Shown here: positions 44,443-52,112 of the stretch, one piece after another
Layout of the letters: each line of letters begins with the position of its first letter
Position numbering within the stretch: position 1 is the stretch's first letter
From: Laspinema palackyanum D2a
GTDB lineage: Bacteria; Cyanobacteriota; Cyanobacteriia; Cyanobacteriales; Laspinemataceae
DNA length: 64,000 bases
NCBI GenBank assembly: GCA_025370845.1
Contig: JAMXFF010000017.1
Coordinates: forward strand, 18,865 to 82,864
Reading direction: 5' to 3'
Notes under the pieces: model-generated
Databases searched by the model: none
The model's input: the letters and a program-made list of their open reading frames with translations, nothing else
Told to the model about the DNA's origin: nothing
Position numbers and translations under genes: made by a program

Positions 44443-46377
44443 ATGTCTACCCCCCAAATTGCCCGCTATGGTTCCTGGAAATCCCCGATTACCTCCGATG
44501 CGATCGTCGCCGGGAGTATTGGACTCGGGCAAATTTTTTGGGACAATCAAACCCTCTATTGGTTGGAAATGCGCCCCCAAGAAGGGGGCAGAAATGTTCT
44601 GGTTTCGCGATCGCCCCAAGGAGAAATCCAGGATATCGTCCCTGCACCCTTCAACGTTCGCACCCGCGTTTGTGAATATGGTGGCGGTGCCTTTACCGTC
44701 AGCAACGGCACCGTTTATTTCTCCAATTTCAGCGACTCGCGCCTCTACCATCAACCCCAGGGAGAAGAACCGCAACCCCTGACCCCGGAAGCGAATATGC
44801 GCTATGCCGATTTTACCGTCGATACTCCCCGGGGACGCTTAATTGCGGTAAGAGAAGACCATACCAGCGCCGGAGAACCCGTCACCAGTTTAGTCAGCAT
44901 TAATTTAGCAGACGGTGCACAGATGCGCGTATTGGTGGCAGGAGAAGACTTCTATGCCACCCCGCGCCTCAGTCCCGATGGTCAACATCTGTGTTGGTTA
45001 AGTTGGAATCATCCGAATATGCCGTGGGATGGGACCGAATTGTGGGTCGCACAAATCAATCCCGATGGTTCTCTCGGCGAAACCCATCACGTCGCTGGTG
45101 GCGTTAACGAATCCATTTTTCAACCCCAATGGTCTCCGGATGGGACCCTGTACTTTGTATCCGACTGCTCAGGATGGTGGAATCTCTACCGATCGCACCC
45201 CACCACCGGCACCATCGAACCTGTATGCGAAATGTCGGCGGAATTCGGACTCCCCCAGTGGGTATTTGGGATGTCTACTTATGGATTTGCCAGCAGCAGT
45301 CACCTGATCTGCACCTACACCCAATCTGGAATCTGGCATTTAGGCAGCATCAACCTATCCACCGGCATCCTCCAGGAAATCACCACTCCCTACACCTCCT
45401 TTAGTTCCCTGCAAGTCAACGGCGATCGCGTCGCTTTCATCGGCGGTTCACCCACCGAACCCACGGCGATCGCCCAATACCATCTCAACAGCGGCGAACT
45501 GGAAATCCTCCGCAAATCCACCAGCTTAAACGTGGATCGCGCCTACCTCTCCCAACCCCAACCCGTGGAATTTCCCACGGAAAACGGTTTAACCGCTTAC
45601 GGCATCTTTTATCCCCCCAATAATCAGGATTATATGGCCCCCGAGGGTGAATTACCGCCCCTATTAGTCAAAAGTCATGGCGGACCCACCTCCTCTGCCG
45701 GTAGCAGTCTCAGTTTAAGCATTCAATATTGGACCTCCCGAGGATTTGCCGTCCTTGATGTCAACTATGGCGGCAGTACCGGATATGGACGGGAATATCG
45801 GCAACGCCTAGAGAATCGCTGGGGAATCGTCGATGTCGATGACTGTGCCAATGGCGCGAAATATCTCGGGGAACAAGGATGGGTGGATAGCAACCGACTG
45901 GCGATCGCCGGAGGCAGTGCAGGCGGTTATACAACCCTCTGTGCCCTCACCTACCGGGATGTCTTCAAAGCCGGTGCCAGCTATTATGGAGTCAGTGACT
46001 TAGAAGCATTGGCAAAAGAAACCCATAAATTTGAGTCCCGCTATCTGGATAAATTAGTCGGTCCTTATCCAGAAGCGAAGCAAATTTATATTGATCGTTC
46101 TCCCATCCATGCTTGCGATCGCATTTCCTGTCCAGTCATCTTTTTCCAAGGATTAGAAGACAAAATCGTTCCCCCAAACCAAGCTGAAGCGATGGTGAAT
46201 GCGTTAAAACAAAAAGGCATTCCCGTCGCCTATCTTCCCTTTGAAGGTGAACAACATGGTTTCCGGCGATCGGAAAACATTAAACGCGCTTTAGATGGAG
46301 AATTTTACTTTTATTCGAGAATTTTTGGCTTTGAACCCGCCGAGAACCTAGAACCCGTCACCATCGACAATTTCTAA
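44443..46377 (+). CDS. S9 family prolyl oligopeptidase-like peptidase
   Basis: A 644-residue serine peptidase. An N-terminal beta-propeller (about 1-370, with several LSPDGQHLCWLSW/WSPDGTLYFVSD blades) is followed by an alpha/beta-hydrolase domain (about 380-640). The catalytic triad is visible: Ser in GGSAGGY, Asp in GLEDKIVPP and His in EQHGF. It probably trims peptides in the cytoplasm, as no signal peptide is seen. GAGATAGA precedes the ATG. Confidence 0.92.
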   Translation: MSTPQIARYGSWKSPITSDAIVAGSIGLGQIFWDNQTLYWLEMRPQEGGRNVLVSRSPQGEIQDIVPAPFNVRTRVCEYGGGAFTVSNGTVYFSNFSDSRLYHQPQGEEPQPLTPEANMRYADFTVDTPRGRLIAVREDHTSAGEPVTSLVSINLADGAQMRVLVAGEDFYATPRLSPDGQHLCWLSWNHPNMPWDGTELWVAQINPDGSLGETHHVAGGVNESIFQPQWSPDGTLYFVSDCSGWWNLYRSHPTTGTIEPVCEMSAEFGLPQWVFGMSTYGFASSSHLICTYTQSGIWHLGSINLSTGILQEITTPYTSFSSLQVNGDRVAFIGGSPTEPTAIAQYHLNSGELEILRKSTSLNVDRAYLSQPQPVEFPTENGLTAYGIFYPPNNQDYMAPEGELPPLLVKSHGGPTSSAGSSLSLSIQYWTSRGFAVLDVNYGGSTGYGREYRQRLENRWGIVDVDDCANGAKYLGEQGWVDSNRLAIAGGSAGGYTTLCALTYRDVFKAGASYYGVSDLEALAKETHKFESRYLDKLVGPYPEAKQIYIDRSPIHACDRISCPVIFFQGLEDKIVPPNQAEAMVNALKQKGIPVAYLPFEGEQHGFRRSENIKRALDGEFYFYSRIFGFEPAENLEPVTIDNF

Positions 46378-46415
46378 ACACAACCCAGGCCAATTGTCTA
46401 TTAAAAGGCATAACC

Positions 46416-47000
46416 ATGAGCAGAAACAATGTCAAGGCGATCGCCACCACCTTAAAAAACCAAATTCTGATTTTGGGTGGCTTTGTCGCCATCATGTGGA
46501 TTGTCCAAATTCTCAACCTCTTCCTGTTCCGAAACAGCTTACTCATTTATGGGGTTTTGCCTCGCAACCCAGACACCCTACGCGGCATTCTATTTATGCC
46601 GTTTTTGCATGGAGGTTTCCCCCATTTAATCGCCAATACCGTCCCATTTCTGACCCTCGGTTGGTTCGTCATGCTGCGGGAAATTCGCGATTTTTGGGTC
46701 GTCACTGCGGTAACCATGTTAGTCAGCGGATTAGGGGTTTGGTTATTTGGGTCTCCCGGGTGGCATATCGGCGCCAGTGGATTAGTATTCGGCTATTTAG
46801 GTTATCTCCTCTCTCGCGGTTTTTTTGAACGCAATTTACCCTCAATTTTGCTATCCATCATCGTTGGGATACTCTATGGGGGAATTATCATCGGCGTCTT
46901 ACCCATCCAAGCAGGAGTCTCCTGGGAAGGTCATTTATTCGGATTGATTGGCGGTGGAATCGCCGCTTGGTGGTTATCACGGCGTCCATCCCTCTCTTAG
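46416..47000 (+). CDS. Rhomboid-family intramembrane serine protease
   Basis: A 194-residue six-helix membrane protein. Rhomboid signatures are PHLIANT (HxxxN, about residue 70), the catalytic GASGLVFG (Ser about 120) and the second catalytic His in WEGHLFGLIGG (about 170). Substrate unknown. It lies 38 bp after the S9 peptidase gene in the same direction and may be co-transcribed. Confidence 0.9.
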   Translation: MSRNNVKAIATTLKNQILILGGFVAIMWIVQILNLFLFRNSLLIYGVLPRNPDTLRGILFMPFLHGGFPHLIANTVPFLTLGWFVMLREIRDFWVVTAVTMLVSGLGVWLFGSPGWHIGASGLVFGYLGYLLSRGFFERNLPSILLSIIVGILYGGIIIGVLPIQAGVSWEGHLFGLIGGGIAAWWLSRRPSLS

Positions 47001-47022
47001 GAAACTCCAAAAAAAACCCAAA

Positions 47023-47087
47023 ACGTTCGTAGTGACTCCTTCAGGAGTCATCTTTAAAGAAACCCCTGAAGGGGTTACTACGAACGT
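47023..47087. repeat. Imperfect palindromic repeat (65 bp)
   Basis: ACGTTCGTAGT (47023-47033) and ACTACGAACGT (47077-47087) enclose further complementary blocks (tcaggagt, cccctgaagggg). This is a non-coding hairpin, probably another dispersed cyanobacterial repeat, and may act as a terminator for the rhomboid gene. Confidence 0.75.
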
Positions 47088-47187
47088 GGGGATGATTTAT
47101 ATTTTGCAATCCCCTTAACCGGGAATAATTGAGCGATCGCTCACTGGGGCGATCGTCATTAGTATCAAAAATTCAAGGGTGAAAGCA

Positions 47188-47451
47188 ATGGCAAAAAAAC
47201 AAAAATTTCCCTATTTAGTCGGTTCCAAATGGACCTCGCAACAAAAAACTTGGGGATGGAGACATTTCCAAGTTGTGAATCGCAAAAACGAAGGCAAATG
47301 GGTGTTTGCAGAAATGGTATCTGCTTGTGACCCCAACGTGCGGTTTTGGATTAATGCCACCCAATTTAAAGATAGAACCCTCTGGCAAGCCGGTTGGCAA
47401 TCTTTACAAGAAATGCAGTCCCCACCGGAGCAGGATTGGGTAGAACTGTAA
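47188..47451 (+). CDS. TIGR02450 family Trp-rich protein
   Basis: About 87 residues, rich in Trp, matching the small TIGR02450 family (LVGSKWTSQQKTWGWRHFQV). Function unknown; found in cyanobacteria and some proteobacteria. The ATG at 47188 follows AAGGGTGA well and is preferred over the GTG at 47179. Confidence 0.88.
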   Translation: MAKKQKFPYLVGSKWTSQQKTWGWRHFQVVNRKNEGKWVFAEMVSACDPNVRFWINATQFKDRTLWQAGWQSLQEMQSPPEQDWVEL

Positions 47452-47504
47452 GGACACTTTCATGATACAGTCAGCAAAGAAAAATCCACTTAACCTAACT
47501 TTCT

Positions 47505-48356
47505 ATGAGTGCTGCGGTTACCGTCGAAAACGTCCAAAAACTTTATAACAAAGTCCCGGTGGTCAATGACTTATCATTTACCATTGCACCGGGAGAAATG
47601 TTTGGCTTGCTAGGACCCAACGGTGCAGGCAAATCCACCACAATTCGGATGCTCACCACCCTCACCAAACCCAGCAGTGGGAGTATCAAAATTGCCGGAT
47701 ATGATGTCCAACGTCAACCGATCCAGGTGAAGCAATGCATCGGCGTTGTCTTACAACAAGTCAGTGTGGATAATGACCTCACCGTCTGGGAAAATATGGA
47801 GTTTCACGGACGACTCCATCACATTCCCAACGGGGAACGGCAAGAGAGAATCAAGCAATGGCTGAATTATGTGGAACTAGGCGATCGGCAAGACAGCTTA
47901 GTGAAAACTCTCTCAGGCGGCATGAAACGACGCTTACAAATTGCTAGAGCCTTGTTACATCAACCGGATATCTTATTTTTAGATGAGCCAACCGTAGGAC
48001 TCGACCCCCAAACCCGACGTAGGTTATGGGAAATTATCAAAGATTTAAACCGCCAGGGGATGACAATGTTGCTCACCACCCATTACATGGATGAGGTGGA
48101 ATACCTCTGCGATCGCATTGGTATTATGGATGGAGGGAAATTAATTGAACTGGGGACACTCAGCCAATTTAGAGAAAAACATGGAGAAGGTTTGGTGATG
48201 AAGCAAATTGGCGATCGGTGGGAATATAAATTTTTCTCCGACATTGCCGCAGCGAATACTTACCTAGAACAACAACCGGATAAAACGGGGTTAATGGTTC
48301 GTCCTTCTAACTTAGAAGATATTTTTGTCGAACTCACCGGACGTCAGTTAGATTAA
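47505..48356 (+). CDS. ABC transporter ATP-binding protein (DrrA/CcmA type)
   Basis: A 283-residue ATPase with Walker A GPNGAGKST (about 38), signature LSGGMKRR (about 139), Walker B DILFLDEPTVGLDP (about 155) and H-loop TTHYMDE. The C-terminal extension is typical of drug or lipid exporters of the ABC-2 type. Its permease would be expected immediately downstream, but a MITE and then scpB follow instead, so the partner is elsewhere or was lost. Confidence 0.92.
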   Translation: MSAAVTVENVQKLYNKVPVVNDLSFTIAPGEMFGLLGPNGAGKSTTIRMLTTLTKPSSGSIKIAGYDVQRQPIQVKQCIGVVLQQVSVDNDLTVWENMEFHGRLHHIPNGERQERIKQWLNYVELGDRQDSLVKTLSGGMKRRLQIARALLHQPDILFLDEPTVGLDPQTRRRLWEIIKDLNRQGMTMLLTTHYMDEVEYLCDRIGIMDGGKLIELGTLSQFREKHGEGLVMKQIGDRWEYKFFSDIAAANTYLEQQPDKTGLMVRPSNLEDIFVELTGRQLD

Positions 48357-48492
48357 TAGACTTCTTGCAAAATTCTTTAAAGCCCCCCAGGAACTAAACA
48401 TTTATTCCGATGGCCTCCCCCTTAAGAAGGGGGACGGGAGGGGGATCTAAGGGGGGTTGGGGGGATCAACCCGGATTTTTGCAAGAGGTCTA
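48357..48492. mobile_element. MITE with 17-bp inverted termini
   Basis: A 136-bp non-coding element starts on the base after the ABC stop codon. Ends: TAGACTTCTTGCAAAA and, inverted, TAGACCTCTTGCAAAA. The interior is G/C-tract rich (cccccttaagaaggggga, ggagggggatctaagggggg). TA at both ends is compatible with insertion at TA by a Tc1/IS630-type transposase. Confidence 0.8.
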
Positions 48493-48596
48493 ATCCCCTC
48501 CGAACATTTAACTCAACCCGTTAAATGTCGAACGAACTCCACAGCGTTTAAAATAATATTTTGTGGTCAGAGGTTTTGGATGCACGGAAATCGTCA

Positions 48597-49166
48597 ATGT
48601 CAAGTTTAGCCAGCCAGATTGAAGCCATACTGTACTTAAAAGGGAAACCGCTTGCACTTGCGGAAATTGCCGAATATGCCAACTGCGACAAAGAAACCGC
48701 AGAAGAAGCACTCATTCAACTGATTAATGATTACGCTCACCGAGACAGCGCGCTAGAAGTGCTAGAAACCGAAAACGGCTACAGCTTGCAACTGCGAGAG
48801 ACGTTTCAAGACTTCATGCATCGCTTAATTCCAGCAGAATTAGGGGTCGGTGCCTTGAGAACCTTAGCGGCGATCGCCCTCAAAGGCCCCCTCAGCCAAA
48901 CCGACCTAGTAGAACTGCGCGGTTCAGGAGCTTATCAGCACGTTCAAGAATTAGTCCAACAAGGGTTTGTACGCAAACGCCGACAACCAGAAACGCGATC
49001 GTTCTCCCTCCAAGTCACCGCCAAATTCCATCAATACTTCCAGCTAGACCAACTACCAAAACAGCTAGAATTACCCTTCCAAAAAGAACAAAATCCAGAA
49101 AGTGATGAACTCGATGACTTTGATGAAACCCCAGAACAATTCCCGGAAGAATCACCCATTGAATAG
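48597..49166 (+). CDS. scpB: Segregation and condensation protein ScpB
   Basis: About 189 residues: SLASQIEAILYLKGKPLALA at the start, two winged-helix domains, and GVGALRTLAAIALKGPLSQT in the middle are ScpB features. ScpB binds ScpA and SMC in chromosome condensation and segregation. A long acidic tail (ESDELDDFDETPEQFPEESP) follows. The ATG at 48597 is preferred over the TTG at 48561. ScpA is not nearby. Confidence 0.9.
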   Translation: MSSLASQIEAILYLKGKPLALAEIAEYANCDKETAEEALIQLINDYAHRDSALEVLETENGYSLQLRETFQDFMHRLIPAELGVGALRTLAAIALKGPLSQTDLVELRGSGAYQHVQELVQQGFVRKRRQPETRSFSLQVTAKFHQYFQLDQLPKQLELPFQKEQNPESDELDDFDETPEQFPEESPIE

Positions 49167-49592
49167 AGAGGACAAAACGCGCTGTATTGTCATTCCTACT
49201 GGTTGAAGGTGAAAAAAAGCGAGGGAAATAGGAATTTCTAAGCTTGACTTAACGCTTGTAAAAATTCCAACACCACCCAATCACTGTCTTCCGTACATTG
49301 GGTAAACGGGTAATGGTGGATGATGTGGATCCCCTGAGTTTGCAGAAGGCGATCGGTTTCCCCCTCATCCTCCGCCACTCCATCCACGACTAGAATCCCT
49401 AACTTACCCCTCTTCTGTCACTCTAGGCAGAGGAAAATAAGAAATCCACGTCAGGCGAAAGAGGGAAGAGAGCGAAACAACCGCGATTTATAAAAGAAAT
49501 TAATCGATTTAACCCCAAAGATAACTGAGGAATAGGAAACACTTGTAACCAATAGAGAATAGAATTAAAACCGAGCATCGGCAGGAGGAGTC
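49167..49592. other. Decayed region left of the insertion sequence
   Basis: No intact gene. A truncated minus-strand C-terminus lies at 49238-49417; the rest (49420-49591) has short frames only and no recognised homology. Confidence 0.5.
49238..49417 (-). pseudogene. C-terminal fragment of an unknown protein
   Basis: About 59 codons open on the minus strand, ending in a TAG at 49238: GILVVDGVAEDEGETDRLLQ, then HHYPFTQCTEDSDWVVLEFL. The sequence is protein-like and well conserved in style, but it has no start, and an in-frame TGA lies just upstream. It probably is what remains of a gene disrupted by the adjacent insertion-sequence rearrangement. Family not recognised. Confidence 0.5.
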
Positions 49593-51034
49593 AGGGTAAG
49601 CTCATCTAATTTGGTATAAATTGTACTTGACAAGGAGAAATTATAGAGTTATGGGAGAGCCGTCTGGGATTAGAGATTCTAGGCGGGTAAAAACAGCTCA
49701 ATCAGTCTGGGTACAAGGATTTGAGAATAAGCATCATGTAACCATCATTCATAGCGGCCCGCTTCCTTTTCTGCCGTAAGCTACCCTTGAAAGTGGTTTC
49801 TTGATTGACCGCATTCAGGGACAGCCTTCTCAGGGTAGCCAAGTTCCGACGGCTATGTAATGACCGAATCCGACAGCGATCTTCATTAAAAGTGACATCT
49901 AAAACGTAGTGTTCTTGATTTTCGATACTCCAATGTTGACGAATAATCCGCCCATTAATCTGAGCATCGGGGGGTAAGGAACTTAAATAAAATTGGACTT
50001 CATGAGTCGTCCCATTCCACAAGTAACGGAATCGTTCTACTACAACAATAGTTTGAATACCAACCCATTTTTCTTGTTTATAAATTCCTTTTAATGCAGC
50101 GACTGGAAAATCCCAAACTTTTCGATTTTCAATTCGGCTATGTGCGGATTCGGTCTGGTGATTTTCATAAACTTCAATTCCTTAAAAGTGATTGGTTTTG
50201 GCCTATTTGAACCAATTATTGACTTGATTATAAAGAGTGGGATGATTACTTTTTAAGGTGACAAAATAATTGGCATTTTTTTGCTGAATTAGACGAATTA
50301 TTTCAGTTTGAGTCGCCACAGCGTCCATTGTAATAGTCGCTCCGGTGATATCAATTAATTCTAAGAGGGCTGCAATAGCTGTGATTTCATTTGAATGATT
50401 TTCACCCTTAACCTGTCCGAGTAGCAACCGATTCTCACTGGCCCAATCTGTAACTAAATGTAAGTTTTTTATCCCATTTTCTCGGTGATAAGACCCTCTA
50501 AGTGTTTTATCCATCAATGGGAATAACTTGTGGGATAACTAGCCCAATTAATTGCTGAACCCATCAGGTTAATTTTTGTTCTAAAATTTCGGGGTCCAAC
50601 TTTTCAAAGACCCTTCTAAACGGATCATCACGCTTGAATACCATTCGGTAACTCTAAAAATTCTTTTAACCAAGTAAGCTTACTGATGCCATAATTTTCC
50701 ATGTCCTCCCATCCATCACCTCCGGCTATTGTGGAGAGGAGCGCAATCACAATAATGTCTTTAATTAAGTGGCGTTTGGTTCGGTGTACTCGGGGATCCG
50801 GTACGTCATCAAAATAATGTGCCAAGCTCACTTGGAACTTTGGCATGGAAAGAGGCTGACTTTGATTTAAACGTAGCCTGAACTGGTGTGAATCCTTTAT
50901 CCATAGAGTTTTACTTAAGCGTTGCCGACTTACTATTTTAGACATTATAGAATTGCCCATCATTAAATGGTAGATGCCTTATGATTGTCTTTTTGTCAAG
51001 TACAATTTATACCAAATTAGATGAGCTTACCCTG
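49592..51034 (-). mobile_element. Degenerate ISAs1-like insertion sequence
   Basis: About 1.44 kb bounded by perfect 42-bp inverted repeats (CAGGGTAAGCTCATCTAATT... at 49592-49633 and 50993-51034). It carries a broken transposase on the minus strand. No target duplication was found at the edges. Confidence 0.85.
49702..50963 (-). pseudogene. ISAs1-family transposase, broken
   Basis: Three pieces on the minus strand: 50628-50963 (SLAHYFDDVPDPRVHRTKRH, the N-terminal DDE_Tnp_ISAs1-associated domain), 50203-50517 (KTLRGSYHRENGIKNLHLVT and TMDAVATQTEI) and 49702-50022 (RIIRQHWSIENQEHYVLDVT). The first catalytic IDGKTLRG site is lost to a frameshift (IDG is followed by TAA, with KTLRGSY in the next frame). 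At least two frameshifts and internal stops are visible, so the element cannot move on its own. Confidence 0.88.
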
Positions 51035-51041
51035 GGTGTAA

Positions 51042-51455
51042 AGTAAAGAGGAATTAGACTCAGCGGTCCTCCATTCGGAAGACCGGGAACCCAAGTTAGT
51101 CTTCAAGATAAAAAACTTTTCCCAAGAAGACGAGCGCATTCGCAACCAAATTGAAGGGAAATTTGGACAGGGTAAAAGAAGATTCAGTCTGAATCGAGTC
51201 ATGTCTAAACTATCTAAGACTTCGGAAACCTCTATTAATCTTACGTTTTTAGTGCTCAACCTGGTAAAACTGCTGAGGCAGTTTTACTGTCTTTTTTTGT
51301 GTCAATTTTTCCAAACTCTTGTAATTTTATGCCGAAGCATTAATTTTAGTTATGAATTGAAAAATCGAAGTAAAGCCATGTTTATTGGTGCAGTCAGAGG
51401 GGCCTCTTGTTCATTTACCCCCCCTGCTTTTTATAACTTTTTCAGCAAACCCTAA
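51042..51455 (+). pseudogene. 3' fragment of an IS5-like transposase
   Basis: Open frame from the right edge of the ISAs1-like element. It reads SQEDERIRNQIEGKFGQGKR, then MSKLSKTSETSINLTFLVLN, the usual C-terminal end of IS5/IS1182-type transposases (RNxIEGKFGQGKRR). The start and catalytic domain are missing. The last ~50 codons look like read-through into non-coding sequence. Confidence 0.75.
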
Positions 51456-51726
51456 TTATAGAACTGATTCTCGATCGCCATCAAGGTGTTTGGTTAATCG
51501 ATAAAACTTATGAGGTTCAACAAAAGCCCTCCTGTGGACAGTAAAGACTGTAAAAAATTACCTCCACTCCGGGATGTATGGCTCAGTTTAACTTGATTCT
51601 TACCCATACCTCATCAAACAAAAACGCACGAGTTGAGAGGATTCGTGCGTTGCAAAGGCTTGTCTATGAGAAAGTTGATTTTGAGATATCGAGCTAAAGC
51701 TCGTTATTTTATAAATTTTGGAAAAA
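51456..51726. other. Intergenic region downstream of hlip
   Basis: Contains the hlip terminator (51617-51652). No other element recognised. Confidence 0.5.
51617..51652 (-). terminator. Terminator of the hlip gene
   Basis: AACGCACGA/TCGTGCGTT stem (51623-51651). On the minus strand it is followed by a T-run (aaaaa at 51620-51624 on plus). Confidence 0.75.
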
Positions 51727-51924
51727 TTAGATTACTCCATTTTTGGTTAAGACTTCAAAGGCGAGTAATGAAACAAAACCAATCATTGCTAATCTTCCGT
51801 TGAGTCGTTCTGCGTAGGGGGTAAAACCTGTGCGCGGGGTGTCATCAACGTACATTTTCGGCTCGATCGCAAAGTTGTTTAGTTTATCGCTTTCGCTGAT
51901 CACGACTCCCTTTGTGGTGTTCAT
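51727..51924 (-). CDS. High-light-inducible protein (Hlip)
   Basis: A 65-residue single-helix protein of the chlorophyll a/b-binding superfamily. The conserved core is ERLNGRLAMIGFVSLLAFEV, with the Glu/Asn/Arg pigment-binding residues intact. Hlips bind chlorophyll and carotenoid in the thylakoid and protect photosystem assembly under excess light. An N-terminal soluble stretch (about 30 residues) precedes the helix, as in the HliC/D-length variants. Confidence 0.93.
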   Translation of the reverse strand: MNTTKGVVISESDKLNNFAIEPKMYVDDTPRTGFTPYAERLNGRLAMIGFVSLLAFEVLTKNGVI

Positions 51925-52112
51925 GGTTATTGGCTCCTTTAGTTGGTTTGGTGAACCCCTTGGTTGCTTATGTAAATAAATGTAACAGATATTATGAAGT
52001 TTTGCAACAATATTGGGAAAATTTATTAAAATTCATAAACTCTGGTTGACAATTGGCAACTTTTAGGGTAAAAAATAGGAGGATTAACAACAACGGTAAT
52101 CCCCCGAAACCC

